Position numbers and translations under genes: made by a program. The notes below the pieces were generated by a model. That model was given only the letters and a program-made list of their open reading frames with translations. It made no database searches and was not told the origin of the DNA. A stretch of 8,030 nt of DNA from Patescibacteria group bacterium. GTDB lineage: Bacteria; Patescibacteriota; Doudnabacteria; UBA920. The stretch spans positions 1 to 8,030 of the forward strand of contig JAMCYA010000051.1 of NCBI GenBank assembly GCA_023473845.1, given 5' to 3'. The first letter of the stretch is position 1. Each line of letters opens with the position of its first letter. Shown one piece after another: positions 1 through 7,900 of the stretch.

Positions 1-113
1 CCCGCTGGTCTGGGCTGGCTGGCTTTTGGGTGCTGGGATTTTAAATTTTGCGCAACGGCCAAAACCGGCGCGACTGGGCCGCCGGTGCCGCCGCCGGCAA
101 ATAAGATATTCAT
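1..113 (-). CDS. murG: MurG-like GT28 glycosyltransferase, N-terminal 37 codons only (cut by left edge)
   Basis: The frame opens with ATG at 113-111 and stays open to base 1, giving 37 residues that begin MNILFAGGGTGGPVAPVLAV. This is the N-terminal glycine-rich loop of MurG, the GT28 enzyme that adds GlcNAc to lipid I on the inner membrane face to make lipid II. The Met-hydrophobic-beta-strand-GGGTGG layout and the Pro-x-Leu-Ala helix start match the family. The position after GGTGG, normally His in MurG, is Pro here (residue 13), so this may be a divergent MurG or a MurG-like enzyme acting on another lipid-linked sugar. The start overlaps the stop of the preceding gene as ATGA (113-110). 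No Shine-Dalgarno sequence is seen, so translation is probably coupled to the upstream gene. The acceptor-binding remainder and the C-terminal UDP-GlcNAc domain are outside the window. Fold assignment is fairly sure; the exact substrate is not. Confidence 0.78.
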   Translation of the reverse strand, partial: MNILFAGGGTGGPVAPVLAVAQNLKSQHPKASQPRPA

Positions 114-1255
114 GGCAGAATGGTTTTACTTGCTAAAACTCGCTCATAAACTTCCCGGGTTGCCGCAGCGGTTGTCGCCCAAGAAAAATTACCCGCGCGC
201 TGCAGGCTGTTTTCCGCAATCTTGCTGCGGAATTCCCGATCCCGGGCCAAAAGCTGGAGCTTTTCGGCAATATCCTCGGGGTCTAAAGGGTTGAAATAGA
301 TGGCTGCGTTATCGTAAATCTCGTTGAATACTTCTGTATTGGAAACTGCCAACGGCAGGCCGTAATGCATGGCTTCCACCCCCGGCAGGCCAAATCCTTC
401 GTGCAGCGAGGCTGAAGTAAAAGCGTAGGCCCCCGCGTACAAGGCAGCCAAGTCAGCGTCTGCCACATAGTCCGTTAACACCAAGCGGTCGCGGTTCTTA
501 ATATCTAGCACCTTGTGGCGGATTTCCGGATAATGCGAATCGGCCTTGCCCGCAATCACCAAATCCATATCCTGGTGGTATTTTTTAATAAAGACATCAA
601 ACCCCCGGGCCAGGCTGACCAAATTTTTTTTACGCTCCATGACGCCCACAAATAAAAAATAGGGCCGGTTCAAAAAAAACTTTTGCCTGACTGCCTCAAC
701 CTGGTCGGGACTGGCGCTGGCAAAAAAAGACACACCCTCGTAGACCACCCTGACTTTATCCGCGGGAACGTTCAATAAACGGGTTATATCGCGCTTGGAA
801 TATTCCGATACCGTAATGATTTCTGCCGCAGCCCTGGCAGCATGCTCAATCACCTTTTTATATGCCCAAAAATGCGGCAGCCGGCTTTTTTTTGCCCCGC
901 TAATCTTATGGTGCACCATATCATGAATAGTAACGACAAACGGCGCAGTATAAGCCAGCGGCACGTTAAAATTCGGAAAGTGCATGAGATCCAAGTCTGC
1001 TTTTTTCAGCTGGCGGTAAAATTGCCACTGCTCCCTGAGAGAATAGTGCCGGACATTGGATTCGACCAGCCGGACGCGGGCATCCCGGGCCAGCACGCCG
1101 AACACCTCATCGTTTTTTAAATCCCGATTATAAAACAGGGTGAACTGATGCGGGAAATCCAGCTGCAGCAACGCTAAAACCATCTCTTTGGTATAGCGTC
1201 CAATGCCGCCATGGGCGGTCCCCATCATTCTGATGTCAATGCCGATTTTCGCCAT
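110..1255 (-). CDS. Glycosyltransferase family 4 (GT-B fold), third in the operon
   Basis: This 381-residue protein has the normal length of a single-domain GT4 enzyme, a retaining transferase that moves a sugar from a nucleotide-sugar donor to a (here probably lipid-linked) acceptor in the cytoplasm. The N-terminal Rossmann half starts MAKIGIDIRMMGTAHGGIGR (residues 1-20) with the GGIGRY acceptor loop. The linker at about residue 150 carries VSEYSKRDI. The C-terminal donor half begins near 198 with FLFVGVMERKKNL. The EX7E motif is HEGFGLPGVEA, with E286 and E294, next to a conserved Gly-Leu-Pro segment at 299-301. The start at 1255-1253 lies one base after the TAA of the gene before it, and AGGA at 1266-1263 is a good ribosome-binding site seven bases upstream. 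It is a paralogue of the GT4 encoded at 2375-1257, sharing the same N-terminal pattern. Donor and linkage cannot be read from the sequence; mannosyl- or glucosyl-type transfer is typical of relatives. Confidence 0.95.
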   Translation of the reverse strand: MAKIGIDIRMMGTAHGGIGRYTKEMVLALLQLDFPHQFTLFYNRDLKNDEVFGVLARDARVRLVESNVRHYSLREQWQFYRQLKKADLDLMHFPNFNVPLAYTAPFVVTIHDMVHHKISGAKKSRLPHFWAYKKVIEHAARAAAEIITVSEYSKRDITRLLNVPADKVRVVYEGVSFFASASPDQVEAVRQKFFLNRPYFLFVGVMERKKNLVSLARGFDVFIKKYHQDMDLVIAGKADSHYPEIRHKVLDIKNRDRLVLTDYVADADLAALYAGAYAFTSASLHEGFGLPGVEAMHYGLPLAVSNTEVFNEIYDNAAIYFNPLDPEDIAEKLQLLARDREFRSKIAENSLQRAGNFSWATTAAATREVYERVLASKTILP

Positions 1256-1256
1256 T

Positions 1257-2375
1257 TTAACGTCCTGTAATTAAGGCTAAAGTTTCCCGCGCTGTTCTTT
1301 CCCAAGCATAAGTCCTGGCTTTTGCCTGGGCTTTTTCCCCCAAAGTTTTAGCCAAAGCCGGCTCATCCAGCAGCAGATTAAAGGCGGCAAGCAAACTCTG
1401 CGGGTTATGCGGGTTGACCAACAGCGATGCCGCGCCCAAAACTTCGGGCAAAGAAGTGACGCTGCTGACCACAGCGGGACGGCCGCAGGCCCCGGCTTCA
1501 AGTGGCTGGAAGCCGAAGCCTTCGTAAAAACTGGGGTAAACCAAAAATTTGGCCATGCGCATAAGCGCTGGCTTATGGTCTTCCTGGACATATCCCAAAA
1601 ACTTTATCCGGTGGGCTTTCGCACTCCGTTTTATTTGCGTAAGCAGGCCGCGGTATTTCCAGCCAGGCTTGCCCGCCACAACCAAAAAAATGTCCTTATC
1701 CAGGCGCTCAAAAGCCTTGATTAGGTTGCCTAAATTTTTTCTCGGTTCCAAAGTATTTAAAAACAGCATGTAATCCCCCGGCAAACCGTACAGGTTCCGC
1801 ACCAGGCGGAGCGAACTTTCCGGCAAGTCCGGCTTAAACAGGTTAGCGTTGACTCCGGGATAAACAGTCTTAATTTTTGACTCGCTGACGCCTAACAGCC
1901 TGATTAAATCCTGGCGCGTATAATCGGAAACCGCTGCGATGGTGTCGGCCCGCTCAAAAATTTTGCGGTAATTCAAAAATTTATGCCACAGCCTTCTTTT
2001 TATATCATAAAATTCCGGGGTCACCAGCGGCGACAGGTCATGAGCGGTCACCACCAAGCGAGCTGGGCTTTTCAGGCAAAACTGGTTGGGGTTAGGCATA
2101 AACAAAACATCAAACTCCCCGATGAGTTTTTCAAAATTCAAGGCGCCGGTCTTAAGACCCAGGTTCAAAAGTTTGTTGGGGTAGCGGGAATTGATAATCT
2201 GAGAATTTACAAAATGAAAATCGCTCAAAGCCTTCCGCTGGAACGCGTTGTAAAACAAAATATAGGTGTTGGATTTGTCCAGTTTCAACATATGGTCCAG
2301 GAGGTTCAAAATGTAGTTCTCCACTCCGGACACATAGCCGCTGGACAGGCTTCTGAGATCAATGGCGATTTTCAT
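1257..2375 (-). CDS. Glycosyltransferase family 4 (GT-B fold), second in the operon
   Basis: The product is 372 residues when started at ATG 2375-2373. The same frame is open as far as 2555, but the extra 60 residues are basic, do not resemble a GT4 and read inside the preceding gene. MKIAIDLRSL is the standard GT4 first beta strand, followed by the SGVENY acceptor loop at 16-21. The donor half carries FLNTLEPRKNLGNLIKAF (205-222), typical of the family, and the catalytic-region EX7E motif YEGFGFQPLEAG with E285 and E293. It should extend a lipid-linked glycan in the cytoplasm using an unidentified nucleotide sugar. Its start lies inside the preceding gene, overlapping by 17 bases (2375-2359). 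No Shine-Dalgarno is visible in the 25 bases before the ATG, so re-initiation from the upstream gene is the likely mode of translation. The gene ends with TAA one base before the next ATG. Confidence 0.95.
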   Translation of the reverse strand: MKIAIDLRSLSSGYVSGVENYILNLLDHMLKLDKSNTYILFYNAFQRKALSDFHFVNSQIINSRYPNKLLNLGLKTGALNFEKLIGEFDVLFMPNPNQFCLKSPARLVVTAHDLSPLVTPEFYDIKRRLWHKFLNYRKIFERADTIAAVSDYTRQDLIRLLGVSESKIKTVYPGVNANLFKPDLPESSLRLVRNLYGLPGDYMLFLNTLEPRKNLGNLIKAFERLDKDIFLVVAGKPGWKYRGLLTQIKRSAKAHRIKFLGYVQEDHKPALMRMAKFLVYPSFYEGFGFQPLEAGACGRPAVVSSVTSLPEVLGAASLLVNPHNPQSLLAAFNLLLDEPALAKTLGEKAQAKARTYAWERTARETLALITGR

Positions 2376-3477
2376 GATTGGAACGATTAACCGAAACAAA
2401 AATATTTTCAACAGCCTTTCTAAAACCAGCCTCAAATTGTGCAAGGCTGAACCTCTCCGCGTGGTGCCGCAATTCTTCCGTTCGGTACTTTTCCTGCCGC
2501 CAGCTGCGAACAAGCTGGCCAAGCTGGCCAAAGTTGCCTTGGGTAAAAAATTCACCGGTTTTCCCAGGGATTATGGTTTCCAGGCTGCCGCCTTCGCTTA
2601 CGCCCAGACTGGCAGTTCCGCAAGCCGCAGCCTCCAGAGGCATAAGGCCGAAGTCTTCGACTTGGGGATAAATGAAAGCCCGGGCTCCGCTGTATTCGTC
2701 CCTAAGAGCGGCATCACTGACTCGGCCCAGAAATTTTATATTCGGTTTGGCCTGCTGTTTGAGCAAAGCTTCCTGCCGCCCTGTACCGGCTACGTGCAAG
2801 GGCAACCCCGACGCATTAAACAGTTGTATAACCGCGTCGTTATTTTTATGCGCCTGCAGCCGGCCGGCAATTAAAAAATAATCCTGTTTATCCCTGGTTT
2901 TATGCCAAAAATCCGTATCCACCGGCGGGTAAACAATTTCCGCCCCGCGGCCATAAAATTTTTTTATTCGGGTCCGCACTTCGCGCGAATTAGCAACAAA
3001 AGCCGTCACTTGCTGGGCCCGATTATAATCCCAGCGGCGCAACCATTTAAGTAATAGTCCGATGACCGGCCTTAATGCCCGCAAAAACCAGGGCAATTCC
3101 TGCGCCAGATAATCGTGGTCCAGCCACAAAAAACGCGTCGGTGTGTGGCAATAATCGATATGAACAGTCTTTTTTGGCACATGGATATTTTTTGCAAAGC
3201 TGGAACTGGAGGAAATCACCAGGTCATAGCTCTTAAAATCCCAGGTTTTTAACGCTGCAGGAATCAGGGGGAAAAAATATTGAAACTTGGGAAAAAATTG
3301 GTATAAATGTTGCAGCCAAGACACGCGGAGGTCCCAGGTGGAATACTTTTCCCAAAGTTTTCTGCTAGCCACCAGCACGAAAACCGGCGCTTCGGGATAG
3401 AGTTTATGAAGTGCCTGTAATACACGCTCCGCTCCGCCTTCCTGCGTTAAACTGTCGTGGACAAGGGCGATTTTCAT
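2359..3477 (-). CDS. Glycosyltransferase family 4, WbaZ/mannosyltransferase-like, first GT in the operon
   Basis: This 372-residue GT4 protein differs in subtype from the two that follow it. It opens MKIALVHDSLTQEGGAERVL, the N-terminal signature of the WbaZ-like group, many of which are annotated as mannosyltransferases. Family landmarks are the GGAERV loop (14-19), CHTPTRFLW (110-118), VANSREVRTRIKKFYG (161-176), PPVDTDF (184-190), the donor-domain opener AGRLQAHKN (204-212) and the EX7E motif VEDFGLMPLEAAACG with E274 and E282. The last 12 or so residues (SVNRSNHENRH) look like an unstructured tail and encode the overlap with the next gene. ATG 3477-3475 follows the TAG of the phosphoglycosyltransferase gene with no gap, with only a weak GAAG as possible ribosome-binding site. 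As the gene next to the initiating transferase it may add the second sugar, but that is inference from order. Donor specificity is not visible. Confidence 0.95.
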   Translation of the reverse strand: MKIALVHDSLTQEGGAERVLQALHKLYPEAPVFVLVASRKLWEKYSTWDLRVSWLQHLYQFFPKFQYFFPLIPAALKTWDFKSYDLVISSSSSFAKNIHVPKKTVHIDYCHTPTRFLWLDHDYLAQELPWFLRALRPVIGLLLKWLRRWDYNRAQQVTAFVANSREVRTRIKKFYGRGAEIVYPPVDTDFWHKTRDKQDYFLIAGRLQAHKNNDAVIQLFNASGLPLHVAGTGRQEALLKQQAKPNIKFLGRVSDAALRDEYSGARAFIYPQVEDFGLMPLEAAACGTASLGVSEGGSLETIIPGKTGEFFTQGNFGQLGQLVRSWRQEKYRTEELRHHAERFSLAQFEAGFRKAVENIFVSVNRSNHENRH

Positions 3478-4914
3478 CTAGTAGTCTTCTTTGGGTTTTT
3501 TCGAAAAAAACAACAGCCAAAAGGACTTGGTCAGAATTTTTAGGTCCAACCAGAGCGACCAGTTCTCTATGTAAAAAGTATTAAGTTTAATTTCTTCTTC
3601 AAAAGGCAAGTCAGGCCAGGAAACCTGGGCTATTTGTGATAGGCCGAAAATACCCGGCTTAATGGAAAACATTCGGCGATAACGGCTCCTATACCTTTCG
3701 ACTTCATCCAGGACGTGTGCCCGGGGGCCGACCATACTCATGTCGCCAATCAGCACATTCCAAAACTGGGGAATTTCGTCCAGCTTGGTGCGCCTTAAAA
3801 ACCTACCGACGCGCGTCACCCTGGGGTCGTGTTTTATCTTCAGAAACGGCGCGTCTTTGCCGCCGCGGTCATTTTTTTGCCACAATTCCTGCCTCACTTT
3901 TTCCGCTTCATCGCCGCCGTACTTTTCCCCTACGCTTAAATGGCTGTACATGCTGCGAAACTTAAAAAACCTAAAATCCCTGCCGCGCCCTCCCCGCATG
4001 GCTGCATAAATAATGCGTCCGGGACTATCCAGTTTTATGGCAATGGCAATCAGCAAAAAAAATGGCGAGGTTAGGGCCAGGCAAACGGCAGCCACCACGA
4101 CATCAAGCATTCTTTTGACGACTTTGCCCCAGCCGTCAAGCGGGGTATTTTTTAAAACGATCACGGGGAAACCGCCGAGATTCCCGGTTTCAATGGCATT
4201 TTTTTGCACTTCAAACAAATTCGGAACAAAAGCGAAAGCCAACCCTTTATTGCGCGCGAACTGAACAAGTTTCAGGTTATCCTCCTCGCTTAAACCCGGA
4301 TTGGCCTGCAAGATTTCATCTATACCTGCTTGGCTGTACACACCATCCAGTCGTTCAATCAAACCTGGGCCGCTCGGCAACTCTTTGACCACCCGAAAAC
4401 CCAGTGATTTGTCCGAATAAATTTTTTCAATCACCGCCGCTGTGCCCGAATCGCCATTAATTATCACTAAGCGGTGCAGGCCAAACCCTTTAGCAAAGGT
4501 CAATTTTTGCAAAAGTTTGATCAGCACCCGGCCGAAGACTACAAACAAAATACCCAAGGCCCAACTGGCCAAAATAATAAAACGCGAGGGGAAAATGCTC
4601 TGATCGAAAAAGAACAGCAGGATAATGACCAATAAACCAAGTGAAATTCCCACGGTGACCCGGCTGATTTCCTGCCACAGCCGGCGCACGCCTTTAAGAT
4701 TGTACAGCCCCAAAAAAGCAAAAACTAAAAGCAAAATTGGAATAATATAGCCAGCAAAACCCAAAAACTGACCAAAAGACAATTGATAAATAATGGGTTT
4801 AGAAATTACGCTGGGCTGCAAACGCAGATAAAAAGAGGCAACCTCTGCCAAGAGGAGCATTAGAGCATCGACAGGGATTGAAAGCAGGTTAAAAGCGAGT
4901 TCGGATTTCTTCAT
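3478..4914 (-). CDS. Polyprenyl-phosphate sugar-1-phosphate transferase (WbaP/WcaJ-type monotopic PGT)
   Basis: This 478-residue enzyme should start glycan assembly by transferring a sugar-1-phosphate from a nucleotide sugar to undecaprenyl phosphate at the membrane. The N-terminal half has four hydrophobic segments (about 8-30, 49-71, 85-104, 111-130), then a Rossmann-like domain (about 145-255, LVIINGDSG). The catalytic Bac_transf domain begins with the re-entrant hydrophobic helix KRMLDVVVAAVCLALTSPFF (267-286). It continues with FRFFKFRSM (314-322), the Asp-Glu dyad in RRTKLDEIPQFWNVL (D379, E380; the aspartate is the expected nucleophile), DMSMVGPRAH (391-400) and KPGIFGLSQIA (419-429). 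It ends with the FYIENWSLWLDLKIL segment (447-461). Length and layout match fused WbaP/WcaJ enzymes. Two motifs deviate: VGPRA instead of VGPRP, and QIAQVSW where many relatives have QVSGRS. The start sits a few bases after a strong promoter and has no Shine-Dalgarno. First gene of the operon; sugar specificity unknown. Confidence 0.95.
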   Translation of the reverse strand: MKKSELAFNLLSIPVDALMLLLAEVASFYLRLQPSVISKPIIYQLSFGQFLGFAGYIIPILLLVFAFLGLYNLKGVRRLWQEISRVTVGISLGLLVIILLFFFDQSIFPSRFIILASWALGILFVVFGRVLIKLLQKLTFAKGFGLHRLVIINGDSGTAAVIEKIYSDKSLGFRVVKELPSGPGLIERLDGVYSQAGIDEILQANPGLSEEDNLKLVQFARNKGLAFAFVPNLFEVQKNAIETGNLGGFPVIVLKNTPLDGWGKVVKRMLDVVVAAVCLALTSPFFLLIAIAIKLDSPGRIIYAAMRGGRGRDFRFFKFRSMYSHLSVGEKYGGDEAEKVRQELWQKNDRGGKDAPFLKIKHDPRVTRVGRFLRRTKLDEIPQFWNVLIGDMSMVGPRAHVLDEVERYRSRYRRMFSIKPGIFGLSQIAQVSWPDLPFEEEIKLNTFYIENWSLWLDLKILTKSFWLLFFSKKPKEDY

Positions 4915-4925
4915 ATTCAGGTGTT

Positions 4926-4953
4926 ATTATACCATTTTTGGCCATTAAATCAA
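4926..4953 (-). promoter_or_regulatory. Extended -10 promoter for the glycan operon
   Basis: On the minus strand the consensus -10 TATAAT lies at 4931-4926 and is preceded by TGG (4934-4932), making an extended -10. A -35-like TTGATT (4 of 6 consensus bases) lies at 4953-4948, with 16 bases between the hexamers. Transcription should start about 4919-4917, only 3 to 5 bases before the ATG at 4914. It is the only promoter-like site I see before the five-gene run, whose other junctions leave no room for one. It partly overlaps the terminator T-tract of the upstream gene. Confidence 0.72.
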
Positions 4954-4982
4954 AAACCCGTTCTTTATCAGAACGGGTTTTT
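4952..4982 (-). terminator. Intrinsic terminator of the surface-protein gene
   Basis: A perfect 13-bp inverted repeat (4952-4964 with 4970-4982, GC core CCCGTTCT/AGAACGGG) closes a 5-base loop at 4965-4969. On the minus strand the stem ends in a run of five T at 4956-4952. It starts nine bases after the TAA of the surface-protein gene (4994-4992), as expected for Rho-independent termination. A/T-runs on both sides make it structurally bidirectional, but no plus-strand gene leads into it. Confidence 0.9.
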
Positions 4983-4991
4983 GAACAGGCC

Positions 4992-7900
4992 TTATTTTAC
5001 AAGCAGGCCGTTTAAAAACTCCCTAGTTTTTGAATCAACTTTTCCGGTAGAGGAAAGCTTATTGGAGATTTGGAATTTACCAAGCGCCACTGTTGTCATG
5101 CTTCCGAAATAACCTGTTACGTTCTGGCTTTTCAAAAAACCGAGGTTGGCCAGCACATTTTGAAGAACCAGCACTTCGTCGCCGCTGGAACCGCGGCCCA
5201 GGTTTGATTTAAAGGCCGCTTGTATTTCAGCGCCTTTTACTTTTCCTGCAGGCTCCAGCAAAATTGTGGTCGAAGTGGCCGCAATCAATTCCGAGGCTGA
5301 AGTGTAAAAACTGACGTAGACTGTATGCGGCCCGCTAACACAAGCTGTCCTTGCGCACAAATCCCAATTTTCCACCGTTGAACTTATGGGCTGCACAATA
5401 GTGCCAATATTGAACGGCAGATTAGACACCGTCATCTGCGCAGAGTCCTTATTGCCCAGAATCGACAGGGTAACCAGTGAGGATACGGTACTGGTTACTC
5501 CCCCATTTATCTGAACGGATAAAGGCGCGGGACCGGATTGGTCTGCAATAATACCCGAAGCATCTTCATTTGAGTTGTCTTTGGGATTACCTTTGGTTTG
5601 CACACTAAGAATTGCCGAATTGGAATTATTGCCTGCAATATCGGTAACAGTAACTTGGAACTGATAAACGGTACCGGAATTGAGCTTGTTTATTTCCCAC
5701 GAGGTCTTACTGGAAGGATCAAAAGTTGTATTTGTGGTTAATTCCCTCAATACATAAGGATGGTCGGCTAAACCGCTTAGGGCGTCCCCGGAGCCAGTCA
5801 CCGTAACCTTGACGGTATGCTGTGATACATTGGAACTGGACAAAGAACCAGAAACTGGCGAAATGGTATCCACCTTAAACGCCACCTTTCCCGAATTTGC
5901 CGAAACATAGCTGGAACTGGAACCAAAATTATTAATTGCCATTACTCGCCAATAATAGCCACTGGCCGAATCCTGTAAGCTCTGCCTGGCCATACCCGCG
6001 CCGTACGCTCCGCTGCCGGCAGACTGGCCAACCGTAAAGTTTGCTGGACCCTGGGATAACAAGCCCGAAGTGTAGTCTACCAACGGGCTGGAAAAATCGG
6101 GCGAAACAGCTATTTGAATTCTGTACTTTACCGATTTGGTTAAATCGGGATCCGAAAGGGTAAATGTGAATTGGGGTTTTCCAGTTGAAATCCAGCCGCC
6201 ATCCATAACCGAGTCTGGGCCCAAATTCGAAGGGCTAAACGGGTTGGAACAGACCGCCACAGACTGGCTGACCGTGTCGGTATAAAGAGTTTCCACTTTG
6301 TCGCCGTTTCTGGCTGCAACCTTGAAGGAGTAGTTAGTATTGCATGCAAGGCCTGTGAAAACTGCCGCAGTCGAAGTACTCCAGCCAGAACTCGTGCCGT
6401 CAAAGGTGTTCAGCACCAAATACTCCGTATTGGCCGGATTGCCGTTGGCACCCCAGGTCAAGGTGATTTGGTTGCCGCTTGCCGCCGCCACCAAGCCTGT
6501 CGGCAGGTTGGCTAAAGTATATGCCCTGGCAACTTCGGTTTTGGAAACATTGCCAGCGGCATCGCTTATCTGGGCTATAAAATCATATTGGGTATTTGCA
6601 GCAAGCCCGGGGGAAAGCCAAGTGCTTGAAGCAGTCACCCCGGAGGTCTCACCTGTTATCTGGTTAGTAAAAACATAAGGGGATTGAGCTAATCCCGAAA
6701 CAGCATCCGCGGCTCCGCTGATAGTGGCCAACAGCGAGCCGGGGGCCGCGGCTACAACACCAAGGACACCAGGTAGCGGCGAAGTTGTGTCAACCTTAAA
6801 GGCCGCTGCGCCGTTGTTTGCCACGGCATAATCCGAGGCTTGGCCGTGGCTGTCGATTGCTTTTACCCTCCAATAATACCCATTTACTGAGTCGGGCAAG
6901 GTTTGATTCAGAGTTAACACCGCTGGACCTTGAGCCTGTGCGTCTGAAGTAAAGTCCACTAACGGATTTGAAAAATCGCTATTACCAGATATCTGTATCC
7001 GGTACTGGAGCAAGTCGGATGAATCCGGGTCAGACAGTGTAAATGAAAAACCATAATTACCCCCTGCCGCCCAACCGCCGGAAACCAAAACTGTCGGTCC
7101 CAAGGCCGTCGGCACGTTTGGTTCGTGGTTGCACGACTGGGTTGACGCACTCACCGGATCTGTAAAAATCGTTTCCGTATTATCAAGATTCCTTGCTTTT
7201 ACCTGAAATGAATAAGGCGTACCGCAGGACAAACCTGAAAAAACAGCAGTTGTTGAAGTGCTCCAGCCTGAATCCGAATTATCATTAACGTCAAAGGCGA
7301 GATATTCCGTACCCGGAGGGTTGGCGTTTGCGTTCCAGCTGAGGGTAATCTGTCCGGGCGAAGTCAAAGTTGCAAGTAAATTAGTTGGTATATTTGCCAA
7401 GGTCAAGAGAGTGGTTGTACTGGTCTTGACTGACACGCCGAGATTGTTAAAAACTTTTGCGTAAAAATCATACCCTGTATTGGGCGATAAACTTTGTGAC
7501 AACCAAGCAGCTGAAGACGTGGCGCCTGAGTCAGTTCCGGCCGTAACGTTGTAAAAAGTATAAGGGCTTGCCGCTAGGCCAAAAATAGAATCACCGGCCC
7601 CGGAAATCGCCACTGTCACGGAAGATGCTGTAGATGTTGCCAGGCTAAGACTGCCCGGTACCAACACCGCGCCGCCATTGGAATTTACCGTCCCCTCTGC
7701 GCCCTTTCTGGAATTACCTGTCTGCCCCCCACTAACGATTTTTGTAAGGCTGCTGTTATTGCTGTTTGCCAGAATGGAAATCCTGCCGCCTCCGCCTCCG
7801 CCGGAGTTACCCGAAACGCCCGCTCCGCCTTTTGCGCTTACTTGTCCGTTGCCCGTAAGGCCGCCGGTCACAATTAAGATGGAACCGCCGCTGCCTCCTC

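Noticed and set aside
2511..2531. Short tandem direct repeat (aagctggcc twice)
   Set aside because: It encodes the ordinary GQLGQL stretch of a GT4 protein and shows no wider array or mobile-element context.
2376..2555. Possible 60-residue N-terminal extension of the GT4 encoded at 2375-1257
   Set aside because: The extra residues are basic, lack any GT4 feature and lie wholly inside the preceding GT gene. MKIAIDLRS at 2375 is the normal family start.
1983..2874. Plus-strand open frames of 135 and 170 codons
   Set aside because: They lie antisense to confident GT4 genes, have no recognisable domain or ribosome-binding site, and look like frame shadows of GC-rich coding sequence.
4952..4982. 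Riboswitch or attenuator leader for the glycan operon
   Set aside because: The hairpin lies upstream of the predicted transcription start and just after the surface-gene stop. It fits a plain terminator, and the operon leader is too short for a regulatory RNA.
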